In this document: positions 31,633 through 38,734 of the stretch, piece by piece
How the letters are laid out: each line of letters starts with the position of its first letter
How positions within the stretch are numbered: position 1 is the stretch's first letter
DNA from: Streptomyces indicus
Lineage (GTDB): Bacteria > Actinomycetota > Actinomycetes > Streptomycetales > Streptomycetaceae
Assembly (NCBI RefSeq): GCF_900100315.1
Contig: NZ_FNFF01000011.1
Coordinates: forward strand, 170,858-234,857
Direction: 5' to 3'
DNA length: 64,000 bases
Made by a program: the position numbers and the translations under genes
The notes under the pieces: model-generated
What the model saw: the letters and a program-made list of their open reading frames with translations, nothing else
The model's database searches: none
What the model was told of the DNA's origin: nothing

Positions 31633-32109
31633 CTAGCGGATGTTCGGGTCGAAGGTGAAGATCACCAGCGTGCCCAGAAGGACGGTGAACACCGTGGCGG
31701 TGTAGAGCAGCATCTTCAGCCAGAAGCGCGTGTTGTCGCGCTCGGCGTAGTCGTTGATGATCGTGCGCAGGCCGTTGGCGCCGTGGAGCATGGCGAGCCA
31801 GAGCATGATCAGGTCCCACGCCTGCCAGAACGGCGATGCCCAGCGGCCGGCCACGAAGGCGAAGCCGATCTTGGAGACGCCGCCGTCGAGCACCAGCTGG
31901 ATCAGCAGGTGGCCGAGGACCAGGACGACCAGGACGATGCCGGACAGGCGCATGAACAGCCAGCCGTACATCTCGAAGTTGCCGCGGGTGGCCTTCGGGG
32001 TCTTCTTGGTGCGCTTGCGCGGGGGTTCGATGACGGGGGCGGGGTTGTCCACGTCATAGAGCGAGACGTTCTCGACCTCGCCGATGCCCTTGGTGGTGGT
32101 TTCGGACAT
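31633..32109 (-). CDS. sdhD: Succinate dehydrogenase membrane anchor SdhD
   Basis: A 158-residue anchor. A 45-residue hydrophilic Lys/Arg/Pro-rich N-terminus precedes three transmembrane helices (YGWLFMRLSGIVLVVLVLGHLLIQLV; AWDLIMLWLAMLHGANGLR; LKMLLYTATVFTVLLGTLVIF). His in VLGHLL and in AMLHGANG are candidate heme b or quinone-site residues. The start ATG follows the sdhC stop by 5 bp. It binds quinone together with SdhC and anchors SdhAB to the membrane. Confidence 0.93.
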   Translation of the reverse strand: MSETTTKGIGEVENVSLYDVDNPAPVIEPPRKRTKKTPKATRGNFEMYGWLFMRLSGIVLVVLVLGHLLIQLVLDGGVSKIGFAFVAGRWASPFWQAWDLIMLWLAMLHGANGLRTIINDYAERDNTRFWLKMLLYTATVFTVLLGTLVIFTFDPNIR

Positions 32110-32114
32110 CTGCC

Positions 32115-32495
32115 TCAGCTCCCGAACAGTTCACGGGCGGCGTGGCCGAGCACCGGGTAAATGGCGCCCACCATCAGCACGACCCAGATGCCGACGACGG
32201 TCCAGAGCATCTGCTTCTGGTAGCGCGGGCCCTTCGACCAGAAGTCGACGGCGACGATGCGCAGGCCGTTGAGCGCGTGGAACAGGATGGCGGCCACGAG
32301 GCCGTACTCCAGGCACGCGACGAGCGGCGTCTTGTAGGTGGCCACGACATCGTCGTACGCCTCGGGGGAGACGCGGACGAGAGCGGTGTCGAGGACGTGT
32401 ACGAACAGGAAGAAGAAGATGAGGACGCCGGTGACTCGATGAGCCACCCAGGACCACATTCCTTCCCGGCCGCGGTACAGCGTTCCAGCCGGCAC
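32115..32495 (-). CDS. sdhC: Succinate dehydrogenase cytochrome b556 subunit SdhC
   Basis: A 126-residue anchor with the family start GMWSWVAHRVTGVLIFFFLFVHVLD (residues 12-36; Ser/Arg of the quinone site in WSWVAHRVTG) and a second helix containing FHALNGLRIVAVDF, with the heme-ligand His expected there or in FVHVLD. A third helix follows (VVGIWVVLMVGAIYPVLG). The GTG at 32495 starts the operon sdhC-sdhD-sdhA-sdhB. The 205-bp upstream region to 32700 must hold the promoter, but I see no convincing -35/-10 or known operator there. Confidence 0.93.
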   Translation of the reverse strand: MPAGTLYRGREGMWSWVAHRVTGVLIFFFLFVHVLDTALVRVSPEAYDDVVATYKTPLVACLEYGLVAAILFHALNGLRIVAVDFWSKGPRYQKQMLWTVVGIWVVLMVGAIYPVLGHAARELFGS

Positions 32496-32700
32496 GGAAG
32501 AACCCTCCGGGAGCGGGGCTTAGGGGCCGGCCGGCTTCTCTGTCGGTCAGACCCGGCCGGGTACGGTCCACCGGCCGCTCGTCATCGTATCGACCAGATG
32601 TCGGCATGCTCGCGCCGGGTCGACAGGTGTGATCAAACAGGCACGGACGGGCTATCAGCCCGGTGGGTTTCGGCACATCGGGCGATACGGCGGGGCGAAT

Positions 32701-33306
32701 CTACGGATACGTCAGGACGTAGAGCGCGTCCGTGATCCGCTCGCGCACCAGGCGCCTCAGCTGTTCCGCCGCGACGATGCGCTCCTCGTCCGGGTCGTGG
32801 GACAGCCGGGCGCGCAGGCCGGCGAGCACCTGGTCGAGGTGTTCGTCGGGGCGGTAGGAGTCGAGGCTGATCACGAAGGCGTGGCCGAAACGCGCCTCGT
32901 ACGCGGCGTGCGCGGCGCGCAGCGCGGTGAGCGCGGCGGGCGGGGTGTCGCCGGCGGCGGGGTACGCGCCTTCCTCGGCGGCGAGCGCCCGGTCCAGCTC
33001 CTCCGGGGCCAGGTCGTACCCCGCCTCGTCGGCCGCGGCGAGCAGCGCGTCCAGGTCGGGGTACGGGCGGTGCTCGACCAGGCGGCGGGCCCAGCGCTCG
33101 TCGGCGCAGCAGTCGAGCAGCAGCGCGCGGGCGTCCGCGGCCGGTGCGGTGTTGAAGTGGTGGAGCCCCGGGTGCGCGGTGTCGGTGGCGTCCGTCTGCG
33201 TTTGGCGCGGTACGGCAAGGGCAGCCGCAGTGCGGGACGGGCTGGACGAAGGCAGCGTGTGCTCCTCGGGAGCGGCCGTGCGGTCAGGACGGCCGTGGTC
33301 GGACAT
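32701..33306 (-). CDS. uraD: OHCU decarboxylase (ureide pathway)
   Basis: A 201-residue protein whose C-terminal 165 residues match 2-oxo-4-hydroxy-4-carboxy-5-ureidoimidazoline decarboxylase: HHFNTAPAADARALLLDCC, RWARRLVEHRPYPDLDALL (catalytic His in EHRPY), FGHAFVISLDSYRPDEHL and SHDPDEERIVAAEQLRRLVRERI (in parts). It converts OHCU to S-allantoin in urate degradation. Other urate genes are not adjacent. The N-terminal 35 residues are Ser/Thr/Ala-rich and probably disordered. The ATG at 33306 is a choice without a good Shine-Dalgarno; alternatives lie on both sides. Confidence 0.85.
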   Translation of the reverse strand: MSDHGRPDRTAAPEEHTLPSSSPSRTAAALAVPRQTQTDATDTAHPGLHHFNTAPAADARALLLDCCADERWARRLVEHRPYPDLDALLAAADEAGYDLAPEELDRALAAEEGAYPAAGDTPPAALTALRAAHAAYEARFGHAFVISLDSYRPDEHLDQVLAGLRARLSHDPDEERIVAAEQLRRLVRERITDALYVLTYP

Positions 33307-33468
33307 CGGCAGGGGGGAGGGGGGTGCGCTCACGCTATCGAGAGGTGTCGGGAGCTGTCCGACGGATGCGCGAATTTCACCCGGACGGGAGAGTTTGGGA
33401 ACGAGTGGTGGACGGTCGGGGCGTAATCGGAGCGAATGGTTCAGCATGCATGGGAAGTTTCTGACGTG

Positions 33469-33639
33469 ATGTCGACCCTTTCGCGATCTTTGTCCCGTGT
33501 GCGTCGCCCGGCTGTCTCCCCGGCACTCTTCCCGGCCGTCTCCCCGGCCGTCTCCCCGGCGGTCTCGTCGGCCGTCTCGGCCGCCCTTCTCCCGGCTGCC
33601 GGTCCGGCTTCCCCTTCGTTCCCGGTGGTGGGGCGGTGA
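33469..33639 (+). CDS. Possible small repetitive ORF coupled to the GH20 gene
   Basis: A 56-codon ORF from ATG 33469 whose stop (TGA 33637-33639) overlaps the GTG start of the hexosaminidase gene as GTGA. The middle is built of SPAV repeats (PAVSPALFPAVSPAVSPAVSSAVSA, in parts) from about 12-bp DNA repeats. It has no Shine-Dalgarno and odd composition. It could be a real leader peptide, part of a longer signal region, or chance. Low confidence. Confidence 0.25.
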   Translation: MSTLSRSLSRVRRPAVSPALFPAVSPAVSPAVSSAVSAALLPAAGPASPSFPVVGR

Positions 33640-35225
33640 GCCGGCGTCCCCTGATGCTGGCCGCCGGGCTCACGGCCGGGGCCGCCGCCGTCCTGACCGT
33701 GACCCTGTGGCCCGGCGGGTCCGCCGACCGCGGCGGCTCGCCGTCCGTCGGCGACACCACCGACGACCGCTCGCCCGCCTCCTCCGCGCCGGCCTTCCCC
33801 GTCTCCAAGCCGCCGCTCACCATCCCCGCCGTCCGCGAGCACAAGGCGGCCCGCGGCCCCGGCTGGCACCCCGACCGCGGCGCGCAGGTGGTCGTCTCCG
33901 AGGAGGCGGCAGGGAAGCTGGCCGACGAGGGCCGGCTGCTCGCGGACGAACTCGGCCTGGAGTACGCCGAGGGCGCCGACCCCGGCAAGGGCGACGTGGA
34001 ACTGGCCCTGGTCGCCGGGGACGCGAACCCCGAGGCGTACACGCTGAGCGTCAGCGACGAACGGGTCCGGATCTCCGCGACCGGCGAGCCGGGCGTCTTC
34101 TACGGCACCCGCACCCTCAAGCAGACCGTCCGCCAGGGCGGCACCGCACCCGAGGGCGTGATCCGCGACGCCCCCGCGAAGCCGCAGCGCGGCTTCATGC
34201 TCGACATCGCCCGCAAGCACTTCACGGCCGGCTGGATCGAGGACCGGATCCGCGAGCTCGCCGACCTCAAGTACAACCAGCTGGGCCTGCACTTCTCGGA
34301 CGACCAGGCCTTCCGTATCGAGTCCTCCTCGCACCCCGAGGTGGTCTCGGCCGTGCATCTGAAGAAGTCCGAGGTGAAGCGGCTCGTCGCGCTGGCGCGC
34401 AGCCTGCACATCGAGGTCATCCCGGAGATCGACTCGCCGGGCCACCTCGGCGCGGTGATGGCGGCGCACCCGCAGCTCCAGCTGCGCAACGCGCAGGGCG
34501 TCCCCTCGCGCGGCGCGATCGACGTCTCCAAGCCGGAGTCCGCGAAGATCGTCGACGATCTGCTGCGCGAGTACGCGGACCTGTTCCCCGGCACGTACTG
34601 GCACCTGGGCGCCGACGAGTACCGGCCCCTGACCACCGCCGATCCCGAGGCCTCGTATCCCCAACTGGCCGCGGCCGCACGGAAGAAGTACGGGCCGGAC
34701 GCCAAGGTGCAGGACCTCGCGACCGGCTGGCTCAACGACCGCGCGAAGGTGATCCGGGCCGAGGGCAGGAAGCCGAAGGCGTGGAACGACGGGCTGTTCC
34801 GCGGCGGCGTGGTCCAGGCCGACAAGGACCTGGAGGTCGAGTACTGGACGGGCAAGGAGCTGCGGGCCCGCGAGCCGGTCGAGTACCTGAAGGCCGGCCG
34901 CAAGCTGGTGAACCTCAACGACGAGTACCTCTACTACGTGCTCGGTGAGCCGAACGACTTCACGTACCCGACGGGCGAGCGGATCTACAAGGAGTGGAAC
35001 CCGCGCGTGATCCGCGGCTCCCGGCCCGTCCCGGCCGCCTACGACAAACAGATCCTGGGCGCGCGCTTCGCCGTCTGGTGCGACTTCTCCAGCGCCCAGA
35101 ACCCCGAGCAGGTCGCGGCGGGCATCCGGCTGCCGCTGCGGGCGCTGGCGCAGCGGGTGTGGGACGCGCGGCAACCGGCGTTGTCCTGGGACCAGTTCAG
35201 AGCGCTGGCGGAGCAGGTGGGCTGA
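33636..35225 (+). CDS. Secreted beta-N-acetylhexosaminidase (GH20)
   Basis: A 529-residue GH20 enzyme. Residues 5-25 form a signal peptide or anchor (LMLAAGLTAGAAAVLTVTLWPGG), followed by a GH20b N-domain (about 60-160) and the catalytic barrel: GFMLDIARKHF, YNQLGLHFSDDQAFRIES, EVIPEIDSPGHLGA and the catalytic Asp-Glu pair in HLGADEYRP (about residue 328). It removes terminal GlcNAc/GalNAc from chitin- or glycan-derived oligosaccharides using substrate assistance. The GTG at 33636 is weakly supported by upstream sequence. I see no DasR-type operator in the 200 bp upstream. The last residues include the family's W-D-ARQPALSWDQF. Confidence 0.92.
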   Translation: MSRRPLMLAAGLTAGAAAVLTVTLWPGGSADRGGSPSVGDTTDDRSPASSAPAFPVSKPPLTIPAVREHKAARGPGWHPDRGAQVVVSEEAAGKLADEGRLLADELGLEYAEGADPGKGDVELALVAGDANPEAYTLSVSDERVRISATGEPGVFYGTRTLKQTVRQGGTAPEGVIRDAPAKPQRGFMLDIARKHFTAGWIEDRIRELADLKYNQLGLHFSDDQAFRIESSSHPEVVSAVHLKKSEVKRLVALARSLHIEVIPEIDSPGHLGAVMAAHPQLQLRNAQGVPSRGAIDVSKPESAKIVDDLLREYADLFPGTYWHLGADEYRPLTTADPEASYPQLAAAARKKYGPDAKVQDLATGWLNDRAKVIRAEGRKPKAWNDGLFRGGVVQADKDLEVEYWTGKELRAREPVEYLKAGRKLVNLNDEYLYYVLGEPNDFTYPTGERIYKEWNPRVIRGSRPVPAAYDKQILGARFAVWCDFSSAQNPEQVAAGIRLPLRALAQRVWDARQPALSWDQFRALAEQVG

Positions 35226-35348
35226 CCTGCGCTTTTCACGGTGGACAGGTGGCCGGTCGGCCGCATAGGTTCCGCGTGCCGCGGATGCCCCCGGGGGAGG
35301 GGGACCGCGGCACGCGTTCTGTTCCTCGTGACCCGTGGGGGGTTCCGC

Positions 35349-36050
35349 ATGTCCGGCATGCCCGTTTATCCGCAGTCGCCTGTCCCGGTGCCCGTGCACC
35401 CGGGGGCGTATCTGAAGTCGCCGGTCGGCCTCGCCAAGGCCCTGACCGTCCTGTTCGGCGTGGTGATCGCCGCCGACCTCCTCTCGCTGTGGGCGGGGAC
35501 CGGGGTGTACTCCGCAGCCGGGGATCTGGCCGCCGCCGAGTCCGTCGACGAACTGCTCGGCGCGGCCGACAGCGCGGACCTCCTGTACGGCCTCACCGGA
35601 CTCGCCCAGTTCGGCGCGCGGATCGCCGTGACCGTGGTCTTCCTGGTCTGGTTCTATCGCGTACGGGTCAATGCCGAGGTGTTCGAGCCCGGCACGCAGT
35701 CCAAGGGCCGTACGTGGGCGATGTGGTCGTGGTTCGTGCCGTTCGCGAACCTCGTCGTGCCGCGCCGGGCCGCCTCGGACATCTGGGGCGCGAGCGAGCC
35801 CACGGACCGGCGGAGTTCACAGGGGCTGCTCAACTCCTGGTGGGTCTTCTTCGTGCTCACGATGTTCTTCGAGCGGTACGCGTCCCGTGCGTACTCCAAG
35901 GCCGAGACGCTGGACGAGATCAGGAGCTCGGTGAAGCTCCTGATGGCCTCCGACGTGCTCGACATCGCCGCCGCCGTCCTCGCCGTCCTCTTCGTACGGC
36001 GGCTCACCGCCCTGCAGACCGAGAAGGCATTGCGCGGACCCGCAGCGTAA
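35349..36050 (+). CDS. DUF4328 membrane protein
   Basis: A 233-residue protein with a Pro/Tyr-rich N-terminus (PVYPQSPVPVPVHPGAYLK) and four hydrophobic segments: LTVLFGVVIAADLLSLWAG, IAVTVVFLVWFYRVRVNAEVF, MWSWFVPFANLVVPRRAASDIW and LNSWWVFFVLTMFFERYAS, then DIAAAVLAVLFVRRLTALQ. WSWFVPFANLVVPRR and the W-FYRVR-NA motif are diagnostic of DUF4328. Function is unknown; the family is abundant in streptomycetes. The ATG at 35349 has GGGGGG upstream. Confidence 0.87.
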   Translation: MSGMPVYPQSPVPVPVHPGAYLKSPVGLAKALTVLFGVVIAADLLSLWAGTGVYSAAGDLAAAESVDELLGAADSADLLYGLTGLAQFGARIAVTVVFLVWFYRVRVNAEVFEPGTQSKGRTWAMWSWFVPFANLVVPRRAASDIWGASEPTDRRSSQGLLNSWWVFFVLTMFFERYASRAYSKAETLDEIRSSVKLLMASDVLDIAAAVLAVLFVRRLTALQTEKALRGPAA

Positions 36051-36160
36051 ACGTTTGCTCCGGACGTGCCCTCATCTCCGCTTTCCGGTGGCGAACTCCC
36101 GTGCAGATGTGTTGGATTCACGTCAAAGCTGTCGTCAGCGTCGTGGGCGGGGAGTAAGGC

Positions 36161-36655
36161 ATGGGGTTCTGGGGGTACTACGTCGTCGGCCGCGCGCAGC
36201 GGCCTCTTTCCGAATGCGCCGCGTTCGAGGACGTGGCGGACGGGCTCGCGCTGCACGAGCAGCGGCCCGACGGCTGGCAGGTGTGGGAGGCGTCCGTCCC
36301 CGAGCTCGGCTCGATGGCGGAGCTCGCGCGTGAGACCGGGGCGCCGGCGCTGTTCGGCTTCGTGATGGACAGTTCCTGCGTCGCGGTCGAGGCGGCCGGT
36401 CCCGAGAGCGGGGCCTGGAACGCCTGCCTGGCGCGCGAGGCCATGGCCGGATTCCTCGCGGCGGACGGCAAGGAGCCCGACGACCTGTTCCTGCCCGCGC
36501 AGGACGCGGCGGAGCGGGCGGCGGCCTGGGCCGCGGAGGCGGGGTATACGGTGCGGGCGGCCGATGTCGCGGCCGTCCTGAACGCCCCTGCCGACCCGTC
36601 CGCCGAGCTGCTGTTCTTCCGGTTCCTGGAGCGGCTCGGCATTCCCGAGAGCTGA
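36161..36655 (+). CDS. Conserved hypothetical protein
   Basis: A 164-residue soluble, acidic, Ala-rich protein beginning GFWGYYVVGRAQRPLSEC, with no signal peptide and no recognisable domain. The WGYYVVGR start and FxxVADGLALHEQRPDGWQVWE pattern suggest an alpha/beta fold. The same start is common to a set of streptomycete hypothetical proteins found near SMI1/KNR4-type genes, which I infer only from this context. The ATG has GGGGAGTAAGG upstream. The next gene begins 10 bp after its stop, so the two form an operon. Confidence 0.75.
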   Translation: MGFWGYYVVGRAQRPLSECAAFEDVADGLALHEQRPDGWQVWEASVPELGSMAELARETGAPALFGFVMDSSCVAVEAAGPESGAWNACLAREAMAGFLAADGKEPDDLFLPAQDAAERAAAWAAEAGYTVRAADVAAVLNAPADPSAELLFFRFLERLGIPES

Positions 36656-36664
36656 GGTACCCCG

Positions 36665-38011
36665 GTGTCCGAGCCGTCGCCGCTTGCACGGATACGTCGA
36701 TTCGCCACGTGGGAGCCGCTGTTGCGGCTCCTGTGGGAGGCCAACGAGGAGCAGCTCGCGCGGCCCGGCGGACAGGTGACGGGACAGGTCGGCACCTGGG
36801 GGTACAGCGTCCCCCTGGGGGGAGCCGGGTCGGACCTCATGCGGGACCTGGGCCGGATGCTGGCGCAGGCCGGTCTCGAGGAGATCGCCTTCGTGGCGGA
36901 GACCTCGGCCGAGGGCCGTGCGGTCCTGCGGCTCATGGACCCCAACTCCGCGGTGTCGCCCGGGATCGGCAGCGTCCACCCCGGCTCGCTGATCCTGGTC
37001 GAGGGCGCGCTGCCCGAGCCGTGGCGCCGCCGGCCCGACCCCTCGCCCGGCGCGGCGCCGGACGCCTCCGCCGATCCCGTACGCCTGGAGCGGGTGCTGC
37101 GGGAGCGGCTGCCGGGTGCCGAGGGGGCGGGCGAGGAGGAGCTCGCCGCCGCCGAGGAGCGGCTCGGGCTCGAACTGCCCGCCGAGCTCAAGGCGTTGTA
37201 CCGGGTCGTGTCCGGGCGGTGGACGGGGCCCGAGGGCGACCACGAGGAGATGTACCGGCAGGAGATGGCCGTGGGGTGCGAGCTGTTCCCGCCGGACCGG
37301 ATCCACCGGGCCGATCCGTCCACCCGCCCGGCACCGTGGGAGCACGGCGCCATGGTCGCGGTCGGGACCGCCGCGGACGACGCCGTGCAGGATCTCGTCG
37401 GTTCGCCGGGCTGGCTCGTCTTCGGCGACACCGGGGGCGGCGACCGTATCGCCGTCGACCTCACCCCCGGGCCGCGCGGCCACCTGGGGCAGATCATCGT
37501 GATCGGCCACGAGTTCCACCACGGCGCCGGTCTTGTCGCCCCGTCGCTCACCGCCATGGTGTGCGAGGAGCCGTCGCGCGGCGGCGGCGCGGGCACCCCG
37601 GGCCCGTCCGCGGTGGCGTACGTCAACCACCGGGGCGTGCAGAGCATCGAGGAGGCGGCCCATCCGGGCCTGGAGGTCCTGAGCATCGGCGTCTGGGGCG
37701 GCGAGCCCTTCCGCCTCGGCCCCGTCCTCGGCCTGCCCCGGCTGCGGACCCTGAGCGCGTTCCCCGGCACCCTCGCCGACCCTTTGGAGATCGGGCAGTT
37801 GGCGCACCTGGAGTTCCTGGAGCTGTCCCCGGAGGACTGGCGGATCCTGCTCGACGCCAAGGCCGTGCCGCCGAGCCTCAAGGCCTGCTCCGTGGCGACC
37901 CGGATGCACCACCGCCCGCTGGAGATCGCGGAGCTGTCCAGCGAGATCCTCGCGCTGTGGGGGCGGGACCCGATCACGTGGACCGTCCTGGAGGGCGATC
38001 TGGTGCGGTGA
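36665..38011 (+). CDS. SMI1/KNR4 (SUKH)-family protein
   Basis: A 448-residue protein. The middle (about residues 150-320) carries the SUKH pattern: EELAAAEERLGLELPAELKALYRVVSG, then GWLVFGDTGGGDRIAVDLTPGPRGHLGQIIVIGHE (in parts). SUKH proteins are often immunity proteins against toxins or ligand-binding modules. The C-terminal 110 residues look like short leucine-rich units (LEVLSIGVWGGEPFRLGPVLGLPRLRTLSAFPG, LAHLEFLELSPEDW). No toxin gene is adjacent. It is coupled to the gene at 36161 by a 9-bp gap. Function is unassigned. Confidence 0.82.
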   Translation: MSEPSPLARIRRFATWEPLLRLLWEANEEQLARPGGQVTGQVGTWGYSVPLGGAGSDLMRDLGRMLAQAGLEEIAFVAETSAEGRAVLRLMDPNSAVSPGIGSVHPGSLILVEGALPEPWRRRPDPSPGAAPDASADPVRLERVLRERLPGAEGAGEEELAAAEERLGLELPAELKALYRVVSGRWTGPEGDHEEMYRQEMAVGCELFPPDRIHRADPSTRPAPWEHGAMVAVGTAADDAVQDLVGSPGWLVFGDTGGGDRIAVDLTPGPRGHLGQIIVIGHEFHHGAGLVAPSLTAMVCEEPSRGGGAGTPGPSAVAYVNHRGVQSIEEAAHPGLEVLSIGVWGGEPFRLGPVLGLPRLRTLSAFPGTLADPLEIGQLAHLEFLELSPEDWRILLDAKAVPPSLKACSVATRMHHRPLEIAELSSEILALWGRDPITWTVLEGDLVR

Positions 38012-38029
38012 GGTCCGGGAGCGGTCGCG

Positions 38030-38058
38030 GTGACGTTTCCGGGCCGGGCGGCGCTGTA
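38030..38058 (+). promoter_or_regulatory. Shared 29-bp promoter-like motif, copy 1
   Basis: GTGACGTTTCC (38030-38040), five variable bases, then GGGCGGCGCTGTA (38046-38058), 34 bp before the ATG at 38093. The same two blocks with the same 5-bp gap occur at 41853-41881 upstream of the lipoprotein gene. Confidence 0.5.
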
Positions 38059-38092
38059 AGGGGAAGTGCCGCGTCCGGAACGGAGAGCCGTC

Positions 38093-38587
38093 ATGAGCTT
38101 GGTGGAGCTGATCGCGCAGAGCGATGAGCGGGGGCTTGCCGTCAGCGGCCTCGCCTGTCTCGACCGGTGTCTGCCCGTCCTTGGTGCCCCGGATGACGTG
38201 CTGCGCCCGCTGTGGGCGAGCCTCGCGGAGGACACACCCTGGGGCCCGCTGATCGGACCCGTACGGGAATCGGTGCCGCGCGGGGACGACGGCGCGGCGG
38301 CCCGTCTCGCCCTGCGGATGCTGGACGCCGTGCCGGCCGAGCGCTCCGGCCCCGGCCTGCGCGCCTGGGCCGACGCCTGCTCGGTGGCCGCCCTGCAGAT
38401 CCACCGTACCCTCGACCCGGCGGCCGACGGCCCGCTCGCGTCCGGCGAACTGCGCCGCCAGACCGCCGTGTTGGAGCTCCTGGCCCGGGGCGAGGCCGGC
38501 GGGGTGCGCCGCGCGCTCGACCTGTCGACGGAGGGGCGGCGGGTGCTGCGGGCGGTGGTGTCGCGGCGGGAGCGCGGGAGGGTGTGA
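38093..38587 (+). CDS. Conserved hypothetical protein
   Basis: A 164-residue helical Ala/Leu/Arg-rich protein without signal or transmembrane segments (LDRCLPVLGAPDDVLRPLWASLAEDTPWG; GLRAWADACSVAALQIHRTLDPAADG). I do not recognise it. The ATG has GGAGAGCCGTC upstream. It lies 81 bp after the SUKH gene and is preceded by a motif that recurs before the lipoprotein gene at 41952, so it may belong to a separate regulon. A terminator hairpin follows. Confidence 0.72.
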   Translation: MSLVELIAQSDERGLAVSGLACLDRCLPVLGAPDDVLRPLWASLAEDTPWGPLIGPVRESVPRGDDGAAARLALRMLDAVPAERSGPGLRAWADACSVAALQIHRTLDPAADGPLASGELRRQTAVLELLARGEAGGVRRALDLSTEGRRVLRAVVSRRERGRV

Positions 38588-38673
38588 ACGCTGCGTGGGG
38601 CGCTCCGACGCTGAGCGGGAGGGTCTGACGACGCGCGAAGGGCCGTACGGCCCGCGGAAGGGCCTGGCAACGC

Positions 38674-38715
38674 GACGCCCGCCGCGCCCCCTCACCAGGG
38701 AGCACGGCGGGCGTC
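38674..38715. terminator. Bidirectional terminator
   Basis: GACGCCCGCCG (38674-38684) pairs with CGGCGGGCGTC (38705-38715), an 11-bp perfect stem with a 20-nt loop between the convergent genes ending at 38587 and 38735. Confidence 0.8.
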
Positions 38716-38734
38716 GTCCGTCGTACCGACCGTC

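Noticed and set aside
29855..31636. Plus-strand ORF of 593 codons opposite sdhA
   Set aside because: It mirrors sdhA, whose motifs are unmistakable; the antisense product shows no family signature and no ribosome-binding site.
33441..35399. Minus-strand ORF of 652 codons opposite the hexosaminidase gene
   Set aside because: Antisense shadow of GH20; contains no recognisable motifs.
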